A stretch of DNA of 64,000 nucleotides from the NCBI GenBank assembly GCA_019118765.1, contig DWYI01000017.1:1-64000 (forward strand). The letters are read 5' to 3'. The stretch is from Candidatus Allofournierella merdavium (GTDB lineage Bacteria > Bacillota > Clostridia > Oscillospirales > Ruminococcaceae). The first letter of the stretch is position 1. Each line of letters begins with the position of its first letter. Below, one piece after another: positions 1-7,887 of the stretch. Below the pieces are notes generated by a model, which did no database searches, was not told the origin of the DNA, and saw only the letters and a program-made list of their open reading frames with translations. The position numbers and the translations under genes were made by a program.

Positions 1-2161
1 CGAGATCTACTTTGACCGTGGCCCCGAGCACGGCTGCGGCAAGCCCACCTGCAAGGTGGGCTGCGACTGCGACCGCTATATGGAGGTCTGGAACCTGGTG
101 TTCAGCCAGTTCGACTCCGACGGCAAGGGCAATTACACCCGGCTGGAAAAGCCCAACATCGACACCGGCATGGGCCTGGAGCGTCTGGCCTGTGTGATGC
201 AGAATGTGGGCAACCTGTTCGAGGTGGACACGGTGCGGGCCATCCTGAACCATGTGGAGCGCATCAGCGGCCACATCTACGGCCAGGACGAGAAGACCGA
301 CATCTCCATCCGCGTCATCACCGACCACATCCGCTCCACCACCTTTATGGTGAGCGACGGCATCCTGCCCTCCAACGAGGGCCGCGGCTATGTGTTGCGC
401 CGCCTGCTGCGCCGCGCCGCCCGCCACGGCCGGATGCTGGGCATCGACCGCCCCTTCCTCACTGAACTGGTGGACACGGTCATCCATGAGAACAAGGCCG
501 GCTATCCCGAACTGGAGGAGCACGCCGACTACATCAAAAAGGTCATCGGCACCGAGGAGGAGCGCTTCTATAAGACCATCGATCAGGGCCTGAACATCCT
601 GAACGGCCTGATCGACAACATCACCAAGGCGGCGCTCTCCGGCAAGGAGAAGATCCTCTCCGGCATCGACGCTTTCAAGCTGAACGACACCTTCGGCTTC
701 CCCCTGGACCTGACCCGCGAGATCGCCGCCGAGGCGGGCATCACGGTGGATGAAGAGAACTTCCAGGTGGAGATGAAAAAACAGAAGGAGAAGGCCCGGC
801 AGGATCGTCTGTCCCGGGACATCTCCGGCTGGAGCGCCGACCTGTTCGGCGAATTGAACGCCGCACCCACCGTGTTCACCGGCTATGATGTGCTGGAGGA
901 CAAGGGCACGGTGCTGGCCCTCTCCGACGGGGAGGAGCTGCTGGAGGCGGTCTCCACCGACGACGGCGCCAAAGAGGGCGTGCTGGTGGTGCTGGACCGC
1001 ACCCCCTTCTATGCCGAAAGCGGCGGCCAGGTGGCGGACACCGGCACCATTGTTACCGCTTCCGGCGCGCGGCTGGAAGTGAGGGCGGTCAAAAAGACTC
1101 CCAAGGGCTTCTTTGTGCATACCTGCACCCTGACCGAGGGCACCGCCATCGTGGGCGAGAGCGCCACCGCCAGCGTGTCCAAGGGCCGCCGGCGCGCCAT
1201 CGCCCGCAACCACACCGCCGCCCATCTGCTGCAAAAGGCCCTGCGCGAGGTACTGGGCAGCCATGTGCATCAGGCCGGCTCCTACGAGGACGACGAGCGG
1301 GTGCGCTTTGACTTCACCCATTTCAGCGCTGTCACCCCCGAGGAACTGGCGCTGGTGGAGCACATCGTCAACCAGAAGATCTTTGAAGCGCTGGACGTCA
1401 CCGTGAAGAATATGCCCCTGGCCGAGGCCAAGAAGATGGGCGCCATGGCCCTCTTTGGCGAGAAGTACGGCGAGATCGTGCGCGTGGTGGATGTGAGCGG
1501 CTGGTCCACCGAGTTCTGCGGCGGCACCCATGTGAGCAATACCGCCCAGCTGGGCTGCTTCAAGATCCTCAGCGAGTCCAGCGTGGCGGCCGGTGTGCGC
1601 CGCATCGAGGGTACCACCGGCACCGGCGTGCTGCGCCTGCTGGACGAGCGCACCGAGATGCTGCACAAGGTGGCCGGCAGCCTGAAGGTGAACAACCTCA
1701 AGGACCTGCCCTTGCGCGCCGAGGGCATTGCCTCCGAGGTCAAGAGCCTTACCAGGGAACTGGAACAGCTGAAGGGCGAGATGGCCGCCAGCAAGATCGA
1801 CGGCCTGTTCCAGAACGCCGCCGACGTGAACGGCATCAAGATCGTTTCCGCTTATTTCTCCGGCACCGCTCCGGAAGCCTTGCGCAGCATGGGTGAAAAG
1901 ATCCGCGACAAGGCGCCCAACGCGGTGAGCGCTCTGGTGGGCAGCACCGACGGCAAGATCACCCTGGTGGTCTCCTGCGGCAAGGGCGCCCAGGACGCCG
2001 GCCTCAAGGCGGGCGCCCTGGTCAAGCAGATTGCGGTGATCGCCGGCGGCAACGGCGGCGGCAAGCCCGACCTGGCCATGGCCGGCCTGAAGGACGCCAC
2101 CAAGATCGACGAGGCGCTGAACGCGGTGCCCGGCATCGTTGCCGGCATCCTGCAGGCCTGA
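1..2161 (+). CDS. alaS: alanyl-tRNA synthetase, 5'-truncated by window edge
   Basis: Charges tRNA-Ala in the cytoplasm and clears mischarged Ser/Gly. The reading frame is open from base 2, so the start codon and the N-terminal half of the aminoacylation core lie outside the window. About 719 residues are visible. They hold the end of the catalytic core (DTGMGLERLACV), the editing domain with HTAAHLL (HxxxH zinc ligands) and CGGTHV, a coiled-coil stretch, and a C-terminal DHHA1 domain rich in GGxGGG-like glycine (GGNGGGKPDLAMAG). No frameshift is seen. A strong hairpin follows the stop but lacks a U-tract, so transcription may continue into the HIT gene. Confidence 0.97.
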   Translation, partial: EIYFDRGPEHGCGKPTCKVGCDCDRYMEVWNLVFSQFDSDGKGNYTRLEKPNIDTGMGLERLACVMQNVGNLFEVDTVRAILNHVERISGHIYGQDEKTDISIRVITDHIRSTTFMVSDGILPSNEGRGYVLRRLLRRAARHGRMLGIDRPFLTELVDTVIHENKAGYPELEEHADYIKKVIGTEEERFYKTIDQGLNILNGLIDNITKAALSGKEKILSGIDAFKLNDTFGFPLDLTREIAAEAGITVDEENFQVEMKKQKEKARQDRLSRDISGWSADLFGELNAAPTVFTGYDVLEDKGTVLALSDGEELLEAVSTDDGAKEGVLVVLDRTPFYAESGGQVADTGTIVTASGARLEVRAVKKTPKGFFVHTCTLTEGTAIVGESATASVSKGRRRAIARNHTAAHLLQKALREVLGSHVHQAGSYEDDERVRFDFTHFSAVTPEELALVEHIVNQKIFEALDVTVKNMPLAEAKKMGAMALFGEKYGEIVRVVDVSGWSTEFCGGTHVSNTAQLGCFKILSESSVAAGVRRIEGTTGTGVLRLLDERTEMLHKVAGSLKVNNLKDLPLRAEGIASEVKSLTRELEQLKGEMAASKIDGLFQNAADVNGIKIVSAYFSGTAPEALRSMGEKIRDKAPNAVSALVGSTDGKITLVVSCGKGAQDAGLKAGALVKQIAVIAGGNGGGKPDLAMAGLKDATKIDEALNAVPGIVAGILQA

Positions 2162-2174
2162 AAAACTGACGAAA

Positions 2175-2207
2175 CGCAGCGCCGGGCCGCACCGGCCTGG
2201 CGCTGCG
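2175..2207 (+). other. hairpin between alaS and HIT gene, no U-tract
   Basis: The arms CGCAGCGCC and GGCGCTGCG pair perfectly, with an inner GGCC/GGCC. It is followed by ATCATTCC rather than a T run. It may be an RNA-processing or mRNA-stability hairpin, or a weak terminator. Confidence 0.5.
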
Positions 2208-2233
2208 ATCATTCCGAAAGGAGGAGACTGTTG

Positions 2234-2575
2234 ATGGACGATTGCTTGTTCTGCAAAATCGCGGCAGGCGAGATCCCTTCGAACAAGCTGTTCGAGGACG
2301 ATCGCATCCTGGCGTTTTACGACCTCAATCCCCAGGCGCCTGTGCATTTTCTGGTGATCCCCAAGACTCACATCGACTCCGCCGCCAAGCTGGAGGAAAA
2401 GGACGGAGCGCTGCTGGCCCATGTGTTTGCCACCATCGCGCGGTTGTGCGACGAGTTGGGCTGTGAAAAGGGATACCGGGTGGTCACCAATGTGGGGGAA
2501 GACGGCGGCCAAAGCGTGCAGCACCTGCACTTTCATGTGCTGGCAAAGCGCAGCCTCGCCTGGCCTCCGGGCTGA
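2234..2575 (+). CDS. HIT family (HinT-like) purine nucleoside phosphoramidase
   Basis: A 113-residue histidine-triad hydrolase. The signature HLHFHVL near the C-terminus (about residues 95-101) gives the His-x-His-x-His active site, and the N-terminal CLFCKIAAGEIPS is typical of HinT proteins. Known members hydrolyse AMP-lysine/AMP-NH2-type phosphoramidates; the in vivo role is unclear. Start: ATG 2234, preceded at good spacing by AAAGGAGGAG. A TTG three bases upstream is possible but less well spaced. It lies 72 bp after alaS on the same strand. Confidence 0.93.
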   Translation: MDDCLFCKIAAGEIPSNKLFEDDRILAFYDLNPQAPVHFLVIPKTHIDSAAKLEEKDGALLAHVFATIARLCDELGCEKGYRVVTNVGEDGGQSVQHLHFHVLAKRSLAWPPG

Positions 2576-2649
2576 TTTCACGCCGCCGGACGGCGCGTAA
2601 AGTACGCTGTTGTTGACCTGTGCAATTGTGGATACAGGAGGAAACTTGA

Positions 2650-3192
2650 ATGTCTCAGAAAACCTATTCGCTGCAGGTGGCAGGGCTCACCCGTGAGTTG
2701 CCCATCTGTGCCGTCAACGAGCATCTGGATATTGCGGCGTTTGTGATGTTCAGCGATGTGGAACTCACTGTGGCCTGCGCCGAGGAACTGCTGAAGCGCT
2801 GCCCGGAGTTCGATGTGATCGTCACCGCCGAGGCCAAAGGCATCCCTCTGGCCTATGAGATGGGCCGCCAGAGCGGGAAATTGTACATTCCTGCCCGTAA
2901 AGGTATTAAACTTTACATGAGTGACCCGGTGGTTGTGGAAGATGAATCCATCACCACCAGCGGAAAACAGAAGCTGGTGATCGACCGCAAGGACCTTGAC
3001 GCCATGAACGGCAAGCGGGTGCTGATCGTGGACGATGTCATCAGCACCGGCGGTTCGCTGCACGCGCTGGAAGCACTGGTGGGCCGCAGCACCGGAACCG
3101 TGGTGGCGCGGGCAGCCGTGCTGGCGGAGGGCGACGCCGCCGACCGGACGGATATCGTGTATCTGGAGAAACTGCCGCTGTTCCCGCACTGA
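2650..3192 (+). CDS. adenine phosphoribosyltransferase-like protein
   Basis: A 180-residue type I phosphoribosyltransferase. The PRPP-binding motif VLIVDDVISTGGS sits at about residues 121-133, and the fold and length match Apt (purine salvage: adenine + PRPP to AMP). The EAKGIPLAYEMG segment corresponds to the Apt dimer/substrate region. Start ATG 2650 has AGGAGG nine bases upstream. It ends 5 bp before comEC. Substrate (adenine, or another purine as in divergent Apt paralogs) cannot be settled from sequence. Confidence 0.85.
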   Translation: MSQKTYSLQVAGLTRELPICAVNEHLDIAAFVMFSDVELTVACAEELLKRCPEFDVIVTAEAKGIPLAYEMGRQSGKLYIPARKGIKLYMSDPVVVEDESITTSGKQKLVIDRKDLDAMNGKRVLIVDDVISTGGSLHALEALVGRSTGTVVARAAVLAEGDAADRTDIVYLEKLPLFPH

Positions 3193-3197
3193 GCACC

Positions 3198-5300
3198 ATG
3201 AGGCGCCCGGTTGCCGTTTTTGGCGGCGCATACATCCTCACCCAGCTGGCTGCTGTCAGTCTGCCGCCGGCGGCTTTTTTGCCGCTTGCGGCAGCTTTTG
3301 TATGCGGGTGCATCATCGCTTGCGCTTGCGGAAAACGCGGCACGGTCCGCATTCTGCCGGCGGCGATCCTGATCGGATTCTCTGTGCAGTGCATAGGCTT
3401 TACAACGCAGGTGCAGCCGGCGCTTGCACTGGTCGGGCGGCGGGTGGACACGCTGGCCGAGGTGGTGAGCGCCGAGCCGGGCTTTGCGGAGGACACCGCG
3501 CGCGTGCGGCTGAAGCTGACGGGCACAGACAGTGACGGCCGGAACCTGGCCGGGGTGCTGGTGGCGGTGGACGTCTTCCCGGATTGTGAGGCGGGGCAGC
3601 GATTCCGGGTGTCTCTGTTGGCGGAGGCGCTGGAGGAGGATGATTATCTGTACTCCAGCCTGGCGGACGGGGTCTATCTGGAGGCCGAGTGTCTGGAATC
3701 GCCGGAACTGGCGGGAGAAAGCGGAAGCATCCTCTACGCGCTGCGCCGTTTTCAGCAGCAGTTCGCCGCCAATGCGGCACGCTATCTGCCGGGCGACGAG
3801 GGCGGAGTGCTGGCAGCGGTGGCCAGCGGCGACAAAAGCCGCCTGCCCGACGATGTTGTCGAAAATTATCGTGCCGCCGGCATTTCACATCTGCTGGTGG
3901 TGTCCGGGCTGCATCTCAGCCTGGTGTGCGGCGTGTTCGCCACCCGGAGCGGCGGCCGGTTCCGCCGTCTTCGGGCGCTGGCGGCCCTCGGCCTTGTTCT
4001 GTTTATGATGGCTCTTACCGGCTTCACCCCTTCGGTGCTTCGGGCGGGTGTTGGCGCGCTGATTTTCTACACAGGGGATCTGTTCCTGCTTTCCGCCGAC
4101 TCACTCACTTCCATGGGGCTGGCCGCCGTGCTCATCAGTCTGCAGGGACCTTATGCCGTGTGCGACCTGGCATTTCAGCTCTCCTTTGCCGCCGCGCTTG
4201 GCGTGGTGCTGGCGGGCGGTGTTCTTCGCTCGCTTCGCCCGGATGCCAGCGATAAGAAGGAGACGCCGCCGCTGGTGAAAATACGTTTTTATGCGGCCGA
4301 CCTGTTGCTGCCCACGGTGTTCGCGGCTCTGTTCACCCTGCCGGTACAGCTGCTGGGCGGGCTTGCGGTCAGCGGTGTGTCGGTACTGGCAAATCTGCTG
4401 GCGCTTCGGCTGGTGGGCTTTTGCGTGGTCTTTGGCATGCTGGCCGGCAGCTGCGGGTTCTTTCCGTGGCTGGAGTTTGCTGCCCGCGCTTTCTCTCTGG
4501 CGGGCGGATTGCTGGCAAAGCTGCTCAACGCCATCGCGGCGTTCTGCGCGGCGCTGCCGCTGGCCCGTCTGCCGCTGCCCCGGGAGTATACCCTCATCGT
4601 GCTGGCGGCGGTGGGGGCTGTCGCGCTCTGTGGGTGGCGTTTGCGCTTTCGGCGGCTGGCATGCCTGGCGATCGCGCCGCTGCTGTTGCTGGGCATTGTC
4701 TGGGCAGCGGTGCTGCAGCGTGACACGGTGGAGATCGCCGTGGTGGGCAGCGCCGCCAGCCCCTGCGTCGTGGCGGTACAGGACCGGCAGGCGGTGGTGG
4801 TGTTCCGGGGCGGCGATGCCAATGCCGAGCAGGTCCGGGAGTATCTCCAAAGCCGGGGCATTGAACGGCCGCAATGGGTGGTAGACCTGCGCACCGGCGC
4901 AAGTTCGCCGCCGCCCGAAGCGGTACATACCCTTTCCCTGAAGGATTTTGGGGTGAACGAGGCCCACAGTGCCGCCGTATGTGATATAATGACGACAGCG
5001 ATCCGGCTGCGGAAAGGGTGCCTGGTAGTGCTGGATATCAGGGGCTACAAGATCGCCGTTCCCTCGGGAACGGCCAACACCGGCACGCCGGTGCAGGTGG
5101 ATCTGGCGGTGACGGGCAGCGCCGCGCCGGGCAACCTGCGGGCAAAAACGCTGCTCACCCGCATGGCCTGCGGCTGGCAGGCACAGCAGCAATGCGATCT
5201 GTACTATGCGCCGCGCAGCGCCCGGGTCCTGATCCGGCCGGGCAGGGCGGTGGTGTTGAGGGGAGGAACCTATGCTTTACAACAAGACCCAGTGGCGTGA
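3198..5300 (+). CDS. comEC: ComEC/Rec2-family DNA internalization protein with degenerate C-terminal domain
   Basis: A 700-residue multi-pass membrane protein with an N-terminal DUF4131-like part, then the Competence domain containing the hallmark SHLLVVSGLHLSLVCG (about residues 230-245). Family members form the channel that carries ssDNA across the membrane in natural transformation. The C-terminal 200 residues occupy the place of the usual metallo-beta-lactamase-like nuclease domain, but I find no HxHxDH motif, so nuclease activity is doubtful. It overlaps holA by 29 bp, the common comEC-holA arrangement. Confidence 0.9.
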   Translation: MRRPVAVFGGAYILTQLAAVSLPPAAFLPLAAAFVCGCIIACACGKRGTVRILPAAILIGFSVQCIGFTTQVQPALALVGRRVDTLAEVVSAEPGFAEDTARVRLKLTGTDSDGRNLAGVLVAVDVFPDCEAGQRFRVSLLAEALEEDDYLYSSLADGVYLEAECLESPELAGESGSILYALRRFQQQFAANAARYLPGDEGGVLAAVASGDKSRLPDDVVENYRAAGISHLLVVSGLHLSLVCGVFATRSGGRFRRLRALAALGLVLFMMALTGFTPSVLRAGVGALIFYTGDLFLLSADSLTSMGLAAVLISLQGPYAVCDLAFQLSFAAALGVVLAGGVLRSLRPDASDKKETPPLVKIRFYAADLLLPTVFAALFTLPVQLLGGLAVSGVSVLANLLALRLVGFCVVFGMLAGSCGFFPWLEFAARAFSLAGGLLAKLLNAIAAFCAALPLARLPLPREYTLIVLAAVGAVALCGWRLRFRRLACLAIAPLLLLGIVWAAVLQRDTVEIAVVGSAASPCVVAVQDRQAVVVFRGGDANAEQVREYLQSRGIERPQWVVDLRTGASSPPPEAVHTLSLKDFGVNEAHSAAVCDIMTTAIRLRKGCLVVLDIRGYKIAVPSGTANTGTPVQVDLAVTGSAAPGNLRAKTLLTRMACGWQAQQQCDLYYAPRSARVLIRPGRAVVLRGGTYALQQDPVA

Positions 5301-6306
5301 AGCGCTGGAAAAGGGCGCCCCCATCTTCTATTTTTACTCCTCTGACCTGTTCCTGGCGCGGGCTGCCGCCGAGAAGACCCTTTCGGAACTGGCGGCCGCT
5401 ACCGACGGCGAGGTGACGGTGCTGGAAGGCCCCGCCCCCGGCGTGGAGGAACTGGTCATGGCGGCGGGCACCATCTCCTTTTTCGGCACGCGCCGCATCG
5501 TGTCGCTGCCGGACCTGCAGCCCGCCGCCTACGGGGAAAAGGATCTGGACGAGGTGTGCGATGTGCTGGCCAGCGCGGAGAACGCCGCCTTTGTGGCTTA
5601 CAGCGTGTTCAGCGAGGAGCGGGGGCAGCTGAAGATCGGCAAACAGGCAAAAAAATTGATCGCCCTGTGCGAGAAGTCGGGTTACGCGGCGCAGCTGGTC
5701 CATCCCGGCCCCCAGCAGCTGCGGGCGCTGCTGCGCCAGCGTGCCCATGAACTTGAGACCGAACTCTCGGAAAACGCGGCCGCCGCGATGCTGGAGCGGT
5801 GCGGGCAGGATATGTATCTGTTGGAAAACGAGGTGGACAAGCTGGCAGCGGCCAGCGGTTACATCGAGATCACCCCCGCGCTGGTGGTGGAGATGGGCAC
5901 CCGCAATCTGGAGGCGGATGTGTTTGACATGGTGCGCTGCGTCACCTCACGAAACGCCGCCCGCGCCTGTGAGATTCTGGAGGTGCTGCTGCGGCTCAAG
6001 ACCGACCCCATCGCCATCACCGCGGCCCTGGCCAGCAGTTTTGTGGATATGTACCGGGTCAAGGCCGCCCAGATGCAGAAGCTGGATTTCAACCGCGTTC
6101 ATAAGGACTTCGGCTATACTGGAAAGCCCACCCGCCTGCAGATCAGCGGCAAAAACGCCAGCCGCTACACACTGGCGCAGCTGGGCGCCTGCCTTGGGGT
6201 GCTGGCCGAACTGGACGACGACCTGAAGGGCGGCTCGCCCACAGCGCCGGACGTGTTGCTGCAAACCGCTCTGTGCCGCCTGGCGGCGGCGGGAGGCGCC
6301 CGGTGA
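5272..6306 (+). CDS. holA: DNA polymerase III delta subunit
   Basis: A 344-residue clamp-loader subunit that opens the beta clamp during replication. It has the delta organisation: an N-terminal AAA+-like fold without a working Walker A, the helical region LERCGQDMYLLENEVDKLAA, and a C-terminal collar (ASRYTLAQLGACLGVLAELDDDLK split across the end). Start ATG 5272 follows GGGGAGGAACCT inside the comEC 3' end, so translation is probably coupled. Its TGA overlaps the GTG of rnmV. Confidence 0.93.
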   Translation: MLYNKTQWREALEKGAPIFYFYSSDLFLARAAAEKTLSELAAATDGEVTVLEGPAPGVEELVMAAGTISFFGTRRIVSLPDLQPAAYGEKDLDEVCDVLASAENAAFVAYSVFSEERGQLKIGKQAKKLIALCEKSGYAAQLVHPGPQQLRALLRQRAHELETELSENAAAAMLERCGQDMYLLENEVDKLAAASGYIEITPALVVEMGTRNLEADVFDMVRCVTSRNAARACEILEVLLRLKTDPIAITAALASSFVDMYRVKAAQMQKLDFNRVHKDFGYTGKPTRLQISGKNASRYTLAQLGACLGVLAELDDDLKGGSPTAPDVLLQTALCRLAAAGGAR

Positions 6307-6902
6307 CGGGCGGACGGCCGCGGGTCCGGCAGGTGCTGGTGGTGGAAGGCCGCTACGACGCGGCGGCCCTTGCCAACGCGGTGGACGCCCTGATCCTGAC
6401 CACCGACGGATTTGCCATCTTCAAGGACAGGGAGACCCAGGCACTGCTGCGGGAACTGGGGCGGCAGCGGGGGGTGATCCTTCTCACCGACCCGGACGCC
6501 GCGGGCTTCCGCATCCGGCGCTTTGTGGCGGACCTGGTGGGGGCGGAACATGTGCGCCACGCCTATGTGCCGGCGGTGGCGGGCAAGGAGCGGCGCAAAG
6601 CCGTTCCCGGCAAGGAGGGCCTGCTGGGGGTGGAGGGCTTCGACGTGCAGGCGCTCCGGCAGGCGGTGCTGGCCGCGGGCGCGCAGCGGACGGCGGAGCG
6701 CGCCGGGCGGGCCATCACCTACGCGGACCTTTACGCATGGGGCCTCTCGGGCACGGCGGGGAGCAGGGAAGAACGGTATGCATTTTTGAAGCGGCTGGGC
6801 CTGCCGCCGCGGCTGTCCAAAAAGGCGCTGTGCGAGGTGCTGAACAGCCTTTACACCTGGGAAGAGATCGATGGGATGCAAAACGGACCGCAGCGGGGCT
6901 GA
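6303..6902 (+). CDS. rnmV: ribonuclease M5
   Basis: A 199-residue TOPRIM nuclease that matures 5S rRNA in Firmicutes. The TOPRIM motifs are visible: VVEGRYD (catalytic Glu) near residue 13 and LTDPDAAGFRIR (DxD) near residue 62, followed by the M5-typical KAVPGKEGLLGVEG. Start GTG 6303 overlaps the holA stop (GTGA) and has GGGAGG six bases upstream. Longer starts inside holA are less likely. The gene ends in a bidirectional terminator shared with the convergent pseudouridine synthase. Confidence 0.9.
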   Translation: MTGGRPRVRQVLVVEGRYDAAALANAVDALILTTDGFAIFKDRETQALLRELGRQRGVILLTDPDAAGFRIRRFVADLVGAEHVRHAYVPAVAGKERRKAVPGKEGLLGVEGFDVQALRQAVLAAGAQRTAERAGRAITYADLYAWGLSGTAGSREERYAFLKRLGLPPRLSKKALCEVLNSLYTWEEIDGMQNGPQRG

Positions 6903-6924
6903 CGCCCGCGCCGCGGTCCGTTTT
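6880..6924. terminator. bidirectional terminator between rnmV and the RluA-family gene
   Basis: AAAACGGACCGC and GCGGTCCGTTTT form a symmetrical stem with A/T tails on both sides. It overlaps the last codons of rnmV and serves both convergent transcripts. Confidence 0.8.
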
Positions 6925-6932
6925 CCGTATGC

Positions 6933-7886
6933 TTATTTCAGTTCGCCGTCCAGCAGCTGCCGGCAGTACCAGGGCTTTTCCAGCGTAAAGTTTTTTCCGC
7001 TCACGGCGGAAAGGGAGGGCGGGCAATCCGCCGGGAAGGTGAGCCGCCAGGCGCACAGCGCCTGGTATTTGAAGCGCAGCTGCCGGTTCACGGCGTTCTG
7101 GCCGTATTTCCCGTCCCCCAGAATGGGGCAGCCGATGCTGGCGAGATGGGCCCGGATCTGGTGGGTGCGCCCGGTGATGAGCTCCACCCGCAGCAGGGCC
7201 AGCCGACCGCTGACCGCCAGCGTTTCATAGCGGGTCTCAATGGGCAGGGCATCGGGAGAAGGGTGTTGCAGCACAGTGACCCGCCCCTTGGCGGCGTCCT
7301 TTTTCAGCCACCCGGTCAGGGTGGCTGCGGGGGGCTCGGGGCGGCCGAAGGTGACGCAGAGGTATTCCTTTTTCAGCCGGCGGGCGCGGATCAGTTCGGT
7401 GAGATCGGCCAGCGCCGGAGCGGTCTTTGCCACCAGCACCAGGCCGCTGGTGCCGGTGTCCAGCCGGTGACACAGCGCGGGCGTGAACCCGCCGCCGGGC
7501 TGATACTCGCCCTTCTGGTGGAGATACAGCAGCACTCGGTGGATGAGGGTGTCCGGCTGGGCGTCATCGCTCACCGGCAGGCCGGCGGGCTTGTCGGCAA
7601 TGAGCAGCTGGTCGTCCTCATACACCACCTTGGCCGGGTATTTCGCGCCCAGAAAAGCAGGGCCTTCCACGGGGCCGCTCGCCTTCAGCTGGTCTGGCAG
7701 CAGGAACAGCCTGATCTCGTCGCCCGCCTGCACCCGGGTGGAAAGGGGCTGTTTTTTGCCGTTCAGCTTGATCTTGTTCTCCCGCAGGGCCTTGTTCAGG
7801 CGGCCGGGCGTCAGCACCGGGTAAAGCTGCATCAGGTATCTGTCCAGCCGGGTGGGCAAAAGACAATTCACGCGGAGCACTTCCAT
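6933..7886 (-). CDS. RluA/RluD-family rRNA pseudouridine synthase
   Basis: A 317-residue enzyme converting uridine to pseudouridine in rRNA. The N-terminal S4 RNA-binding domain (about residues 13-70) is followed by the catalytic domain with HRLDTGTSGLVLVAKT, which holds the catalytic Asp, and the late motif RTHQIRAHLASIGCPILGD. The target position (RluC/RluD-like) cannot be assigned. The start ATG is one base after the stop of the upstream membrane-protein gene, so the two are almost certainly co-translated. Confidence 0.92.
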   Translation of the reverse strand: MEVLRVNCLLPTRLDRYLMQLYPVLTPGRLNKALRENKIKLNGKKQPLSTRVQAGDEIRLFLLPDQLKASGPVEGPAFLGAKYPAKVVYEDDQLLIADKPAGLPVSDDAQPDTLIHRVLLYLHQKGEYQPGGGFTPALCHRLDTGTSGLVLVAKTAPALADLTELIRARRLKKEYLCVTFGRPEPPAATLTGWLKKDAAKGRVTVLQHPSPDALPIETRYETLAVSGRLALLRVELITGRTHQIRAHLASIGCPILGDGKYGQNAVNRQLRFKYQALCAWRLTFPADCPPSLSAVSGKNFTLEKPWYCRQLLDGELK

Positions 7887-7887
7887 C

